In this document: one piece after another, positions 1 to 7,665 of the stretch
Layout: each line of letters begins with the position of its first letter
How positions within the stretch are numbered: the first letter of the stretch is position 1
NCBI GenBank assembly: GCA_965224415.1
Contig: CBDCZB010000005.1
Coordinates: 186,001-250,000 of the forward strand
From: DAOUJI01 sp965224415
GTDB taxonomy: Bacteria > Chloroflexota > Dehalococcoidia > Lucifugimonadales > JAGWBF01
Length of the DNA stretch: 64,000 bases
Direction: 5' to 3'
Program-made: the position numbers and the translations under genes
The notes under the pieces: model-generated
What the model saw: the letters and a program-made list of their open reading frames with translations, nothing else
Told to the model about the DNA's origin: nothing
Databases searched by the model: none

Positions 1-287
1 CGGCGTTGTTCACCCATGGAACGCAGGTCCATGGACGACATCCGGTCCTTCCGCTGGCGCCAGAATACGTCGAAGGCCTCGTCAAACACCGGGAGGTCGT
101 CCCTTCGATGAACAAGAATCGTCCTCAGGGCAGCCCGTACGTCAGCCTTGCGCCTGACCCCGATGTCCTCCAGCACACTCACGGCGTCCAGCATCCGACC
201 GGTGTGAACGTCAAGGCCGAGACGCCTCAGCAAGCGACCGAAAAGCAGCAGGTTGTCCAGCAGATGGCCGGCTTCCGAGCTAGCCAC
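1..287 (-). CDS. coxE: CoxE-like VWA-domain protein, N-terminal part (runs off the left edge)
   Basis: Reading the minus strand from a GTG at 287 gives 95 codons with no stop up to the window edge. The visible part has the N-terminal signature of CoxE-family proteins: LLLFGRLLRRLGLDVHTGRM, then DIGVRRKADVRAALRTIL and PVFDEAFDVFWRQR. In this family the N-terminal helical region precedes a von Willebrand A domain, which is not visible here. CoxE works with the MoxR-type ATPase CoxD in assembly or maturation of molybdenum hydroxylases. The start overlaps the coxD stop (GTGGCTAG, 8 nt), so translation is probably coupled. The long plus-strand ORF over this stretch is a shadow. The family call is firm; the exact role with a form II CoxL is an inference. 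Confidence 0.8.
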   Translation of the reverse strand, partial: MASSEAGHLLDNLLLFGRLLRRLGLDVHTGRMLDAVSVLEDIGVRRKADVRAALRTILVHRRDDLPVFDEAFDVFWRQRKDRMSSMDLRSMGEQR

Positions 288-1215
288 GCCTCCCCCCGCG
301 CCGCGTGCCGCGATTCAGCGCCCTGTTGACCAGAGCACGGGTCTGCTCTCCGCGCACTGCCTGCACGTCTTCCCGGTACTTCAGCATGACGCCCAAGGTG
401 TCGTCTATCACTGAGGGACTCAATTCGTTCTCGTTGAGACTTACGAGGGCCGCCGTCCAGTCCAGCGTCTCCGCGACTCCGGGAACCTTGTAAAGCTCGG
501 TTGTTCGCAACTCCTGCACGAATGCCGTCACCTGGCTGGCCAGCTTCTGCGACGCCTCCGGCACCTTGCTCCGAACGATTTGCATCTCTTTGTCTAGGTC
601 GGGGTAGTCAATCCAGTAATATAGGCACCGCCGTTTCAGGGCGTCGTGAATTTCCCGCGTCCGGTTGGACGTGATCACCACCATAGGCCGCTCGTCCGCA
701 GTGTACGTGCCAATCTCCGGAATGGTGATTTGGAAGTCGGCCAGCATCTCTAGAAGGTAGCCTTCGAACTCTTCGTCGGCGCGGTCTAGTTCGTCTATCA
801 ACAAGACCGTGGGTCCCTTGCCCTCAAGAGCTTGCAGCAGGGGCCGCTTGATCAGGAACTCCTCGCTGAAGAGCTCCTTCTCAGCGTCTTTCCGGTCAAC
901 CCCGCCCGCCGCCTCCAGAAGTCTGATGTGCAGCAGTTGGCGGGAGTAGTTCCACTCGTAGACCGCCTGGTTTACGTCCAGCCCCTCGTAGCATTGCAGT
1001 CGAATCAGCCGGGCGCCCAGAGCGGACGCCAACGCCCTGGCGACTTCCGTTTTACCGACGCCCGCCTCTCCCTCCAGGAACAGGGGGCGGCGCAGCTTCA
1101 GGGCTAGGTATATCGACATGGCCAAGCCACGGTCGGCGACATACAGCTCCTTGCGGAGGACTGCCTGTAGCTCGTCGACGGAGGTGGGTTTCACGGCGGG
1201 GCGTGTGTCGGTCAC
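280..1215 (-). CDS. coxD: MoxR-family AAA+ ATPase (CoxD-like)
   Basis: 311 aa. The Walker A motif GEAGVGKT lies near residues 49-56, Walker B LLIDELDRAD near 138-147 and a sensor-1 Asn (ITSNRT) near 184. This is the normal plan and length of a CoxD/MoxR ATPase. These proteins act in the cytoplasm as chaperone-like ATPases with a VWA partner (CoxE) and, in CO dehydrogenase clusters, help sulfurate or mature the Mo-Cu or Mo cofactor site. The start is a GTG at 1215 whose last bases form the TGA stop of the upstream nuclease-like gene (GTGA overlap). The stop overlaps the GTG of coxE. This supports a translationally coupled coxD-coxE pair in the cox operon. Confidence 0.88.
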   Translation of the reverse strand: MTDTRPAVKPTSVDELQAVLRKELYVADRGLAMSIYLALKLRRPLFLEGEAGVGKTEVARALASALGARLIRLQCYEGLDVNQAVYEWNYSRQLLHIRLLEAAGGVDRKDAEKELFSEEFLIKRPLLQALEGKGPTVLLIDELDRADEEFEGYLLEMLADFQITIPEIGTYTADERPMVVITSNRTREIHDALKRRCLYYWIDYPDLDKEMQIVRSKVPEASQKLASQVTAFVQELRTTELYKVPGVAETLDWTAALVSLNENELSPSVIDDTLGVMLKYREDVQAVRGEQTRALVNRALNRGTRRGGRRG

Positions 1216-2065
1216 TTGGGTGCGCCCTTTCCACAGAAGTATCTCTCGCGGAGGTATTTGAGTATTCCGGCTCCGCCTCTCCCGACTCCTTCAGCCTCTT
1301 GTAGACCTCCTGGTACGTGAGCGGTACAAACTCCAGGTCGCCCTTCACAATCTCAGCGAACCGCTTAATCTCCTTTTCGTGGTTCTTCGACTCCTCGCAA
1401 CACCAATCGTAGTAGAGGTAGTAGAGGCTGAAAGCATCCCTGCCAAGCTGTGTGGCAAGGCCGAGCGTATGTGTGAGGAGCTGCTTCACATACAGGTAGT
1501 CAAACGTCACCTGATCCTGGTATAGGTCTTTGGCAAGCGCTTGGCACTTCGGCAGACCTATCTCCGCCCAACGACTGAGCCCACCGCGAAAATAGCTCGT
1601 CACGAACTTGGAGTTTGGGCGTGAAAGCCACTCAGTGAACTTGCTCTCTATCGCAACGACACGGCCGGAGGCTGGCCACATAACAACATCTAGATGAGGT
1701 GCCGTACCTCCAAGCACGGTCCGGAAGGGCACTTCAAAATCGAGTGACTCTACTACACTCACATCTGTTTCCAGCACTGAAACCAAGGGAATCTTATCCT
1801 TGTTCTCCCAGTAACTGAAAAAATTGGCCGCTAGCGCTCCAGATGAGTGCAACGCCTTCATCTTTGGTGGCGCGTTCTCCTTATGACGGAGTTCTCCACC
1901 TCCTCCGTTTTCGAACGCGTTTCGGATGCGCCCCGACAACGGTTCCCGCAGGTTCGCTCGTACGCTCTCAAGGTGGTAGCAGTCACATGGAGGGTCGTGA
2001 AACTGCTTCCCACATCGCTCTGCCCACTTCTTCTGCGCGTCCTTTATCTGTTGCTGAGCACTCAT
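1212..2065 (-). CDS. PD-(D/E)XK nuclease-like protein inside the cox operon, with a C-terminal frameshift
   Basis: The ORF starts MSAQQQIKDA at 2065. It has a region with restriction-nuclease character: HLDVVMW (D126), about 14 residues, then AIESKF (E140, K142). This fits a D...ExK core and resembles the PGN_0703-type putative restriction endonucleases, though I cannot run a search. The open frame runs 164 bases into coxD as low-complexity Arg/Pro sequence. The +2 frame instead reads ILKYLRERYFCGKGAPK and stops at a TGA (1212-1214) that overlaps the coxD GTG. That ending looks natural and gives the expected 4-base overlap, so a one-base error or mutation at about 1255-1300 is likely. The gene sits between coxM and coxD, which is unusual. 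Its role there is unknown. Confidence 0.55.
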
Positions 2066-2134
2066 CCGCGAACCTCATAGCGCGGGCGCAAGGCCGAAGC
2101 CTGCCCCCATCACCGGCCGTATGCCTCGCCCCGG

Positions 2135-3001
2135 CTAACCGGCGCGGGAGACGGCAGCCTTGAGAGCGCGGCCCACGTACACGGCGGCCATCGCTTGCCG
2201 GTACTCGACGGAGGCGAAAATGTCGCTCATGGCGTCGCCCTGGAAGTCGCCCGCCACGGCGGCCGCCGCTGCTCCCAGCGCCTCATCATTCAAGTCTGCA
2301 TGCGCCAGCGCCGACTCAACCGACGACGCCCTGGTCGGCGTGGCCTCTACGCCTCCAACCACCACGCTGGCCGATGCGCACCTTCCGTCCTGGACTGTGA
2401 CGATTGCCGCAGCCCCGACCACCGCGTAGCGGGATGCTGGGTGGGGAAACTTGACGTATGCCGAGCCTGAGCCTGAGGGAGTTGCCGGGATAGATACACC
2501 GGTTAGAATCTCGTCCTCTGCCAGCGCGGTCTCCAGCAGGCCAGTGGAGAAATCGGCTGCCGCGACGCTCCTCTGACCGCCGGGCCCGGTAATGTTGTAG
2601 GTCGCTCCCAAAGCCGTTAGAACCGTAGGCAGGTCGGACGCAGGGTCGCTGTGGGATACATTCCCGCCTATTGTGCCCCGGTTCCTCACCGCAGGGTCAC
2701 CCACCACCCCCGCCGCTTCCGCCAGCGCGGAAGCGCGCTCCTTGACCAGGTCAGAGGAGGCTATCTCCGCCTGTGTAGTCAATGCGCCAATGGACAGTCC
2801 CGCCCCGTCGGCGGAGATGCCCTTCATCTCTTCGATGCGGCCGATGTCCACCAGAACGGACGGCGATGCCAGTCGCAGTTTCATCATCGGAATCAGGCTG
2901 TGGCCGCCAGCCAGGACCTTGGCCCCCTCGTTGCCGGCAAGCAACTGGACCGCCTCGGACACCGAAGTCGCGCGATGGTAAGTGGTCTGTGTTGGATACA
3001 T
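2135..3001 (-). CDS. coxM: FAD-binding medium subunit of CoxL-type molybdenum hydroxylase
   Basis: 288 aa, the usual CoxM length. The two FAD-binding motifs are present: AGGHSLIPMMKLRL near residues 31-44 and TIGGNVSHSDPASDLP near 110-125. The subunit passes electrons from the 2Fe-2S clusters of CoxS to FAD and on to the respiratory chain. The ATG at 3001 lies 2 nt after the coxL stop, so coxS-coxL-coxM are one transcription unit. A gap of about 70 nt separates it from the nuclease-like gene. The gene order S-L-M differs from the M-S-L order of classical form I cox clusters. Confidence 0.88.
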   Translation of the reverse strand: MYPTQTTYHRATSVSEAVQLLAGNEGAKVLAGGHSLIPMMKLRLASPSVLVDIGRIEEMKGISADGAGLSIGALTTQAEIASSDLVKERASALAEAAGVVGDPAVRNRGTIGGNVSHSDPASDLPTVLTALGATYNITGPGGQRSVAAADFSTGLLETALAEDEILTGVSIPATPSGSGSAYVKFPHPASRYAVVGAAAIVTVQDGRCASASVVVGGVEATPTRASSVESALAHADLNDEALGAAAAAVAGDFQGDAMSDIFASVEYRQAMAAVYVGRALKAAVSRAG

Positions 3002-3003
3002 GA

Positions 3004-5358
3004 CTAGCCTCCATTCTGCGCGTCGTTGATGGCCCGCCAGACCTTTTCCGGCGTCAACGGCATGTCGACGCGGTCGATGCCCAACGGCCGCAGCGCATCC
3101 ATCACCGCGTTGTAGACCGTCGGAGTGGACGCTATCGTCCCGGCCTCTCCCACGCCCTTCACGCCCAACGGATGGTGCGGCGAGGGGGTAGTGTTGGACT
3201 GTACGTGGATGTCCGGGAATCCGTCGGCGCGAGGCAGTGCGTAGTCCAGCATCGTCCCGGTCAAGGGCTGCCCATCTTCATCGTAGACAACGCCTTCCCA
3301 AAGCGCCGGACCCACTCCCTGAACGACGCCGCCGTGCACCTGGCCTTCGACTATCATCGGGTTAATCTGCACACCGCAGTCGTCCACAGCGTAGTACCGT
3401 TGGAGATCAATCTGGCCCGTGACCGGGTCCACCTCTATCACCGCCAGATGCGCCCCGAACGGGAAGGTGAAGTTGGGCGGGTCGTAGAACGCGCTGGCTT
3501 CCAGGCCCGGTTCCATGCCCTCCGGCATGTCCCATGCCACGTTGGCCATGAGGGCGATGTCCTGTATCGTCTTGTGCTGGTCGGGTGACCCCCGCACAAA
3601 GAACCTGCCGTCTTCGTATTCGATGTCCTCGGCTGCGGCCTCCAGCAGATGCGCGGCCAGAGCCTTGGACTTCTCCTTGATTTTGCGGGTCGCCAGCGTC
3701 ACCGCGGCGCCCGACACAGCCGTCGTCCGGCTTCCGTAGGTGCCCCATCCCATGGGCGTTAGGTCAGTGTCGCCGTGGATGATCTCTACGTCGTCCACGT
3801 CCACGCCGACCTCCCCCGCCACAATCTGCGCGAAGGTTGTCTCTTCTCCCTGGCCGTGGGGCGAGGACCCCACCATTACGTTCACCTTTCCCGTGGGGTG
3901 GAAGCGGACGATGGCGCTCTCCCAAAGTCCGCCCTGGAACCCGACGGCCCCCGCCACCTGTGAAGGCCCTAGGCCGCATATCTCAACGTATGTGCAGACG
4001 CCGATGCCCACGAGACGGCCTGCCTCTCGGGCCTGTGCCTGCTCCGTGCGGAGGGACGCATAGTCAGCGGCGCTCAGACAAGTGTCCAAGGTGGCCTCGT
4101 AGTCGCCGCTGTCGTAAGTGATGCCCGTCGCAACGTCGTGGCCGTTCTCGAACTTGGGTATCAGGTTCTTCCTGCGCAGCTCAACCGGGTCCATACCCAG
4201 CTTTGCTGCGAGCAGGTCCACCAGACGCTCGATAAGCATCGTAGCCTCTGGTCGGCCAGCGCCACGGTAGGCGTCTACCGGAGTCCCGTTGTTGAACACC
4301 CCGTACACGGTTCCGCCGATGTTCGGGATGTCGTAGGCGCCGGAGTACATCAGCCCGTGGAGAATCGTCGGGACCCCCGGGCTCGCGGTGGAGAGGTAGG
4401 CCCCCAGCCCCGCATACACCTTGGTGCGGATGCCCGTGATCTTCCCGTCAGACGTGGCCGCCATCTCCACTTCTTCGATATGGTCGCGACCCTGAGTTGT
4501 AATCTGGTAGTTCTCGCTCCGGGTCTCCGTCCACTTCACTGGGACGCCAAGACGCATCGAACAGAACGACGTGATCGCCTCGTCGGCGTAGTAGGGAATC
4601 TTGCTTCCGAAACCGCCTCCCACCTCAGGCGCTATGACGCGCACCTTATGCTCAGGGACTCCCGTGACTACGGAGGTCAGGAACCGGGCAATGTGCGGGT
4701 TCTGGGACGTGTTCCAGAGGGTCAACTCCCCCGTCGGCCCCACCCATTGCGCTATGGCCGAACGCGGCTCCATGGGGTTAGCTATCAGCCGCTGCAAGGT
4801 GATTGTGTCGCTCACCGTCACGTCCGCTTCGGCGAAAGCCGTGTCCGTGTCGCCCCCGGCCACCGCCCACGTAAAGGCGATGTTGTTGGGCACGTCGTCG
4901 TGCAATTGGGGCGCGCCGTCCTGCGCGGCTTCCTTCGGGTTGATGACCACTCCGTGGGGCTCGTAGTCCACCACGATGTGCTCCAAGGCATCCTCGGCCT
5001 GATACCGGCTCTCGGCCACCACTACGGCGACAGCGTCGCCCACATAGCGCACCCGGTCCTTGGCCATTACGGGGTGCGGCGGAGTCTTCAGGTCGGAATT
5101 GGGAATGAGCCAGGCGCAGGGGAGGTCGCCCAACTTTCCCTCGGTGTCCTCCCCGGTGTATACGACGATGACGCCCGGCTGAGCCGCAGCCCCGCTGGTG
5201 TCAATGGAGTTAATCGTGGCGTGGGCGTAGGGACTGCGAAGGATCGCCGCGTGCACCATCCCTGGCAGCTTGATGTCGTCCGTGTAGGACGCCCACCCAG
5301 TGATGAGCCTGGGGTCTTCCCGTCGGCGAATGCCTGAACCGAATACACGTGTAGTCAT
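3004..5358 (-). CDS. coxL: Large (molybdopterin) subunit, form II CoxL / aerobic-type xanthine dehydrogenase family
   Basis: 784 aa. The molybdopterin contact motif GGGFGSK lies near residues 247-253 and the conserved GVGEAG with the catalytic Glu near 738. The active-site loop reads AYRGAGR (363-369), the form II signature; genuine Cu-Mo CO dehydrogenases (form I) carry AYXCSFR with the Cu-binding Cys. The substrate is therefore probably not CO, or CO oxidation is at least unproven; other small aldehydes or N-heterocycles are possible for this family. It forms a heterohexamer with CoxS and CoxM. It starts at ATG 5358, 3 nt after coxS, and is nearly fused to coxM. Confidence 0.88.
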   Translation of the reverse strand: MTTRVFGSGIRRREDPRLITGWASYTDDIKLPGMVHAAILRSPYAHATINSIDTSGAAAQPGVIVVYTGEDTEGKLGDLPCAWLIPNSDLKTPPHPVMAKDRVRYVGDAVAVVVAESRYQAEDALEHIVVDYEPHGVVINPKEAAQDGAPQLHDDVPNNIAFTWAVAGGDTDTAFAEADVTVSDTITLQRLIANPMEPRSAIAQWVGPTGELTLWNTSQNPHIARFLTSVVTGVPEHKVRVIAPEVGGGFGSKIPYYADEAITSFCSMRLGVPVKWTETRSENYQITTQGRDHIEEVEMAATSDGKITGIRTKVYAGLGAYLSTASPGVPTILHGLMYSGAYDIPNIGGTVYGVFNNGTPVDAYRGAGRPEATMLIERLVDLLAAKLGMDPVELRRKNLIPKFENGHDVATGITYDSGDYEATLDTCLSAADYASLRTEQAQAREAGRLVGIGVCTYVEICGLGPSQVAGAVGFQGGLWESAIVRFHPTGKVNVMVGSSPHGQGEETTFAQIVAGEVGVDVDDVEIIHGDTDLTPMGWGTYGSRTTAVSGAAVTLATRKIKEKSKALAAHLLEAAAEDIEYEDGRFFVRGSPDQHKTIQDIALMANVAWDMPEGMEPGLEASAFYDPPNFTFPFGAHLAVIEVDPVTGQIDLQRYYAVDDCGVQINPMIVEGQVHGGVVQGVGPALWEGVVYDEDGQPLTGTMLDYALPRADGFPDIHVQSNTTPSPHHPLGVKGVGEAGTIASTPTVYNAVMDALRPLGIDRVDMPLTPEKVWRAINDAQNGG

Positions 5359-5361
5359 AGC

Positions 5362-5835
5362 CTAACCGCCTCCCATTGTGCCGGCGGCTTCTTCGACAGC
5401 CAGCACGATATTCTGGTAGCCGGTGCAGCGGCAGATGTTCCCCTCCAGACCGTGGCGTATCTCTTCGCGGGTCGGCGAGGGGTTCCTCCGCAGCAGCTCC
5501 TCAGCGGCTATAATCATCCCTGGCGTGCAGAACCCACACTGCAGAGCGTGCTTGTTCCAGAACGCCTCCTGAAGGGGGTGCAGGTCAACTCCGTCGGAAA
5601 GCCCCTCGATGGTCCTGACCTCGGACCCCGACGCTTGAACGGTGAGCATTGTGCACGACTTGGCAATTTTGCCGTCGAATTCCACCGTGCACGTGCCGCA
5701 CTGACTCGTGTCACACCCCACCTTCGTGCCCGTCAGCCCCGCGTTCTCGCGGATGAAGTGGACAAGCAGCTGGCGCGGCTCGACCTCCCCGCTGAAGGAC
5801 TTCCCGTTGATGGTGATTTCCACCGGAACTCTCAC
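5362..5835 (-). CDS. coxS: 2Fe-2S small subunit of CoxL-type molybdenum hydroxylase
   Basis: 157 aa. A plant-type ferredoxin domain carries C41-x4-C46-x2-C49 and C61 (CDTSQCGTC...C). An alpha-helical 2Fe-2S domain carries C100-x2-C103 and C135-x-C137 (CGFCTPG and CRCTGYQ). This is the standard two-cluster small subunit that moves electrons from the molybdenum site to FAD. It is the first gene of the operon. The ATG follows the strong Shine-Dalgarno TTAGGAGG, and a TTGACA-N16-TACCCT promoter lies upstream at 5899-5926. Confidence 0.92.
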   Translation of the reverse strand: MRVPVEITINGKSFSGEVEPRQLLVHFIRENAGLTGTKVGCDTSQCGTCTVEFDGKIAKSCTMLTVQASGSEVRTIEGLSDGVDLHPLQEAFWNKHALQCGFCTPGMIIAAEELLRRNPSPTREEIRHGLEGNICRCTGYQNIVLAVEEAAGTMGGG

Positions 5836-5898
5836 AATGCACCTCCTAACCTAGACGGCATCGTTTGAGATTCTCACACGCATGTCCTGGCAAGGGGA

Positions 5899-5926
5899 AG
5901 GGTAGCAGATACCGATTGTTTGTCAA
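5899..5926 (-). promoter_or_regulatory. Likely promoter of the coxSLM operon
   Basis: On the minus strand, TTGACA (5921-5926), a 16-nt spacer and TACCCT (5899-5904) lie about 65 nt upstream of the coxS start. The -35 is perfect and the -10 is fair. Confidence 0.42.
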
Positions 5927-6016
5927 TGCTAAACCCTTCCGCTGGCACACGTTATGTCAACTGGAAACAGCTCCAAATCTTGTGCCATAGGCTCCCTCGC
6001 ATAACCACAGGGCGTC

Positions 6017-6025
6017 TGCTATAGT
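6017..6025 (+). promoter_or_regulatory. Extended -10 promoter of coxG, possibly giving a leaderless mRNA
   Basis: TGCTATAGT matches an extended -10 (TGnTATAnT). The coxG ATG starts at 6032, about 7 nt after the hexamer, where transcription should begin. No Shine-Dalgarno sequence lies in between, so the message would begin at or next to its start codon. Confidence 0.4.
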
Positions 6026-6031
6026 CGATAT

Positions 6032-6475
6032 ATGAAGCTGAACGGGAACTACCGCTTCAACGTGCCCCAAGAGAGCCTATGGGACGCTCTAATGGACCCC
6101 GACGTCGTGAGGCAATGCGTACCCGGCATTCATTCTTTCAAAACCCTTGCGCCTGACCGCTACGAAATCGAGGTCGCACTCAAGATAGGTGTAGTTTTGG
6201 ACACGTACAAGGGAACTCTTGAACTCGCAGACAAAGCCGCTCCCGCCTCCTATCGCATGATTGTGCAAGGCTCCGGCCCCCGGACGAACATGAAGGGGGA
6301 GGGAACCCTCAGACTGGAGCCGGGGAAGGATGGAGCCACGACGCTCACCTTCGAAGGCGACGTCCACGTGACCGGCGTCCTCGCCAGAGTCGGCCAGCGT
6401 CTCATGACCACGGTGGCCAGGGGCCGGATAAACCGCTTCTTCGAATGTCTTAGTTCAAAGACGGCACAACTATAA
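6032..6475 (+). CDS. coxG: CoxG-like SRPBCC-fold protein
   Basis: 147 aa. The start MKLNGNYRFNVPQESLWDAL is typical of the CoxG family (carbon monoxide dehydrogenase subunit G; SRPBCC/START-like fold), as are the PDVVRQCVPG segment and the GEGTLRL and VGQRLMTTVARG segments. The full-length family is about 150-220 aa; the short forms lack the C-terminal membrane tail, as here. In form I systems CoxG is linked to membrane anchoring of the enzyme; what it does next to a form II enzyme is not established. It is divergent from coxS across a 196-nt intergenic region that holds promoters for both sides. Confidence 0.85.
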   Translation: MKLNGNYRFNVPQESLWDALMDPDVVRQCVPGIHSFKTLAPDRYEIEVALKIGVVLDTYKGTLELADKAAPASYRMIVQGSGPRTNMKGEGTLRLEPGKDGATTLTFEGDVHVTGVLARVGQRLMTTVARGRINRFFECLSSKTAQL

Positions 6476-6522
6476 CCACCAACGCCTCCGCCATCGTACA
6501 AGGCAAACCTCGCCTGTTTACA

Positions 6523-6951
6523 ATGTGGGGTTGGATGCGGGCGGCGATGTTTGTGTGCCTTGTGTTCAGCGGCGTCGCGGCCATTACGTGCTCCGAGGCA
6601 GCCGCGCCAGCTTGTCCCGAGGGTACCGGCCCGTTCGTGGAATATCAGATGTTCATGGGCCGCGGCGGTCAGGAGGGCGAAGTCGTGGACGACGCGGCCT
6701 GGGAGACCTTCCTCGAGGATACGGTGACGCCTCGTTTCCCGGACGGCCTGACAGTCGTCGACGCTCAAGGCCAGTGGCGTGGGTCGGAAGGACCGGTCCA
6801 GAAGGAGCGGTCCAAGCTCCTCATAGTCCTGGCGCCGCCTGGGGGCGACGGGATGCAGCTAGTCGACGAAATATCTTTCGAGTACGAGCGTCGATTCAAC
6901 CAAGAGTCTGTGCTTCGGGTCGTGGACGATGCCTGCGTGTCCTTCTCATGA
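6523..6951 (+). CDS. DUF3574-family exported protein
   Basis: 142 aa. The N-terminal hydrophobic segment (about residues 5-22, ending near AAITCSEAA) looks like a signal peptide; the Cys could be lipidated but the lipobox is poor. The rest matches the DUF3574 pattern: a YQMFMGRGG stretch, VTPRFPDGLTVVDAQGQWRG, KERSKLLIVL, and a C-terminal RFNQESVLRV...CVSF. The function of the family is unknown. A start at MRAAMF (6535) is also possible. It follows coxG by 47 nt and ends shortly before the convergent tmRNA gene. Confidence 0.72.
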   Translation: MWGWMRAAMFVCLVFSGVAAITCSEAAAPACPEGTGPFVEYQMFMGRGGQEGEVVDDAAWETFLEDTVTPRFPDGLTVVDAQGQWRGSEGPVQKERSKLLIVLAPPGGDGMQLVDEISFEYERRFNQESVLRVVDDACVSFS

Positions 6952-7015
6952 AACCGGGCGCTTCCAGTTGGCCGACAGCCAGAAGAAACATCGCAAACTG
7001 AGAATGTTAAAGGGT

Positions 7016-7371
7016 TGGTGGAGACGGGGGAGAGTCGAACTCCCCGTCCAGAAGAGGCGCCAACAGAATATGCTACAGGCTTATCCGGTGATTTGGTCTC
7101 GCGCCCTCCGGCTTCCACCGGCTAAATTCGGTTGGCGCCAGCCGAGATGTCTTGAGCTTTGCCCATCGGCGTCGACAAGGCCGCACCCCAGATTTATTGC
7201 GCCCGCTCCCTAACTCCGGGGGCTATAGGGGCAGACGAGCTGACTATCTCTAGGCAGCTAGAGCGAGTTCACGTTCGCCAGTTGCTTTTTTGCCGCCTGT
7301 TTAACGAGGTTGCGACGGCGCCTCGGCCTGCGATTCTCCAGAGCTGTCCCCTGTCGAACCCGCGCGTCCCC
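7016..7371 (-). ncRNA. ssrA: tmRNA (transfer-messenger RNA)
   Basis: Minus strand. The 5' end GGGGACG (7371-7365) pairs with the 3' strand CGTCTCC (7026-7020), followed by ACCA (7019-7016): a tRNA-like acceptor stem with an encoded CCA. The 5' part reads GCGCGGGTTCGACAGGGG, and the 3' T-arm reads GGGAGTTCGACTCTCCC. Inside is a short tag frame ending ALAA then TAG. Length is 356 nt, normal for a one-piece tmRNA. It rescues stalled ribosomes with SmpB and tags the nascent chain for proteolysis. ORFs drawn across it on either strand are spurious. Confidence 0.95.
7250..7297 (-). other. tmRNA tag-peptide reading frame
   Basis: Within ssrA, the frame from GGC at 7297 reads GGKKATGERELALAA and stops at TAG (7252-7250). 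It is preceded in frame by TAA-ACA, so the resume codon is probably GGC, or ACA just before it. The C-terminal ALAA is the usual protease-recognition end. Confidence 0.8.
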
Positions 7372-7430
7372 ACGTGAGACTTAATTATTATCCCACATTC
7401 GACCCGGCATTGCCACAGCGCCTCCTTACA

Positions 7431-7447
7431 GGAGGGAAGTGCAAAAC
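7431..7447 (+). repeat. Left terminal inverted repeat of the transposon-like unit
   Basis: GGAGGGAAGTGCAAAAC, preceded by TTACA. It matches the right end in inverted orientation with one mismatch. Confidence 0.6.
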
Positions 7448-7531
7448 CTCCCCTGACCCTGTAAGCCGATAGTTCCCCTGCGCAACTCTGCTGGTTTGAC
7501 GTAAGGCAAGAGTCTCTGTAAGGTAAGGTCA

Positions 7532-7658
7532 CTCTACCACGAGTCGGATTATCTACGATGCGAGACATGGGCAAGGAATGGGCCTATTGTGCCCTCTTGC
7601 GGCTCGCATCGGGAGCGGGTGACTTGTGGTAGAGAGGCCAATTCCTTGCCGCAAGGGG
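7532..7658 (+). promoter_or_regulatory. Pseudoknot-like structured leader in front of the immunity-type gene
   Basis: Three perfect pairings are visible. P1 is CTCTACCAC (7532-7540) with GTGGTAGAG (7626-7634). P2, nested in P1, is CGATGCGAG (7556-7564) with CTCGCATCG (7603-7611). The third is GGCAAGGAAT (7570-7579, in the loop of P2) with ATTCCTTGCC (7641-7650), which lies 3' of P1 and so makes a pseudoknot. The last strand can instead fold locally as CCTTG-CCG-CAAGG (7644-7656), covering the Shine-Dalgarno AAGGGG (7653-7658) of the ATG at 7666. Two mutually exclusive folds that differ in ribosome-site access suggest a translational switch. It matches no RNA family I can name. Confidence 0.5.
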
Positions 7659-7665
7659 TCTCCCG

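Noticed and set aside
3172..5337. Long plus-strand ORFs (138 and 399 aa among others) opposite coxL
   Set aside because: They are antisense shadows of a GC-rich gene with clear motifs; none has domain signatures or a ribosome site.
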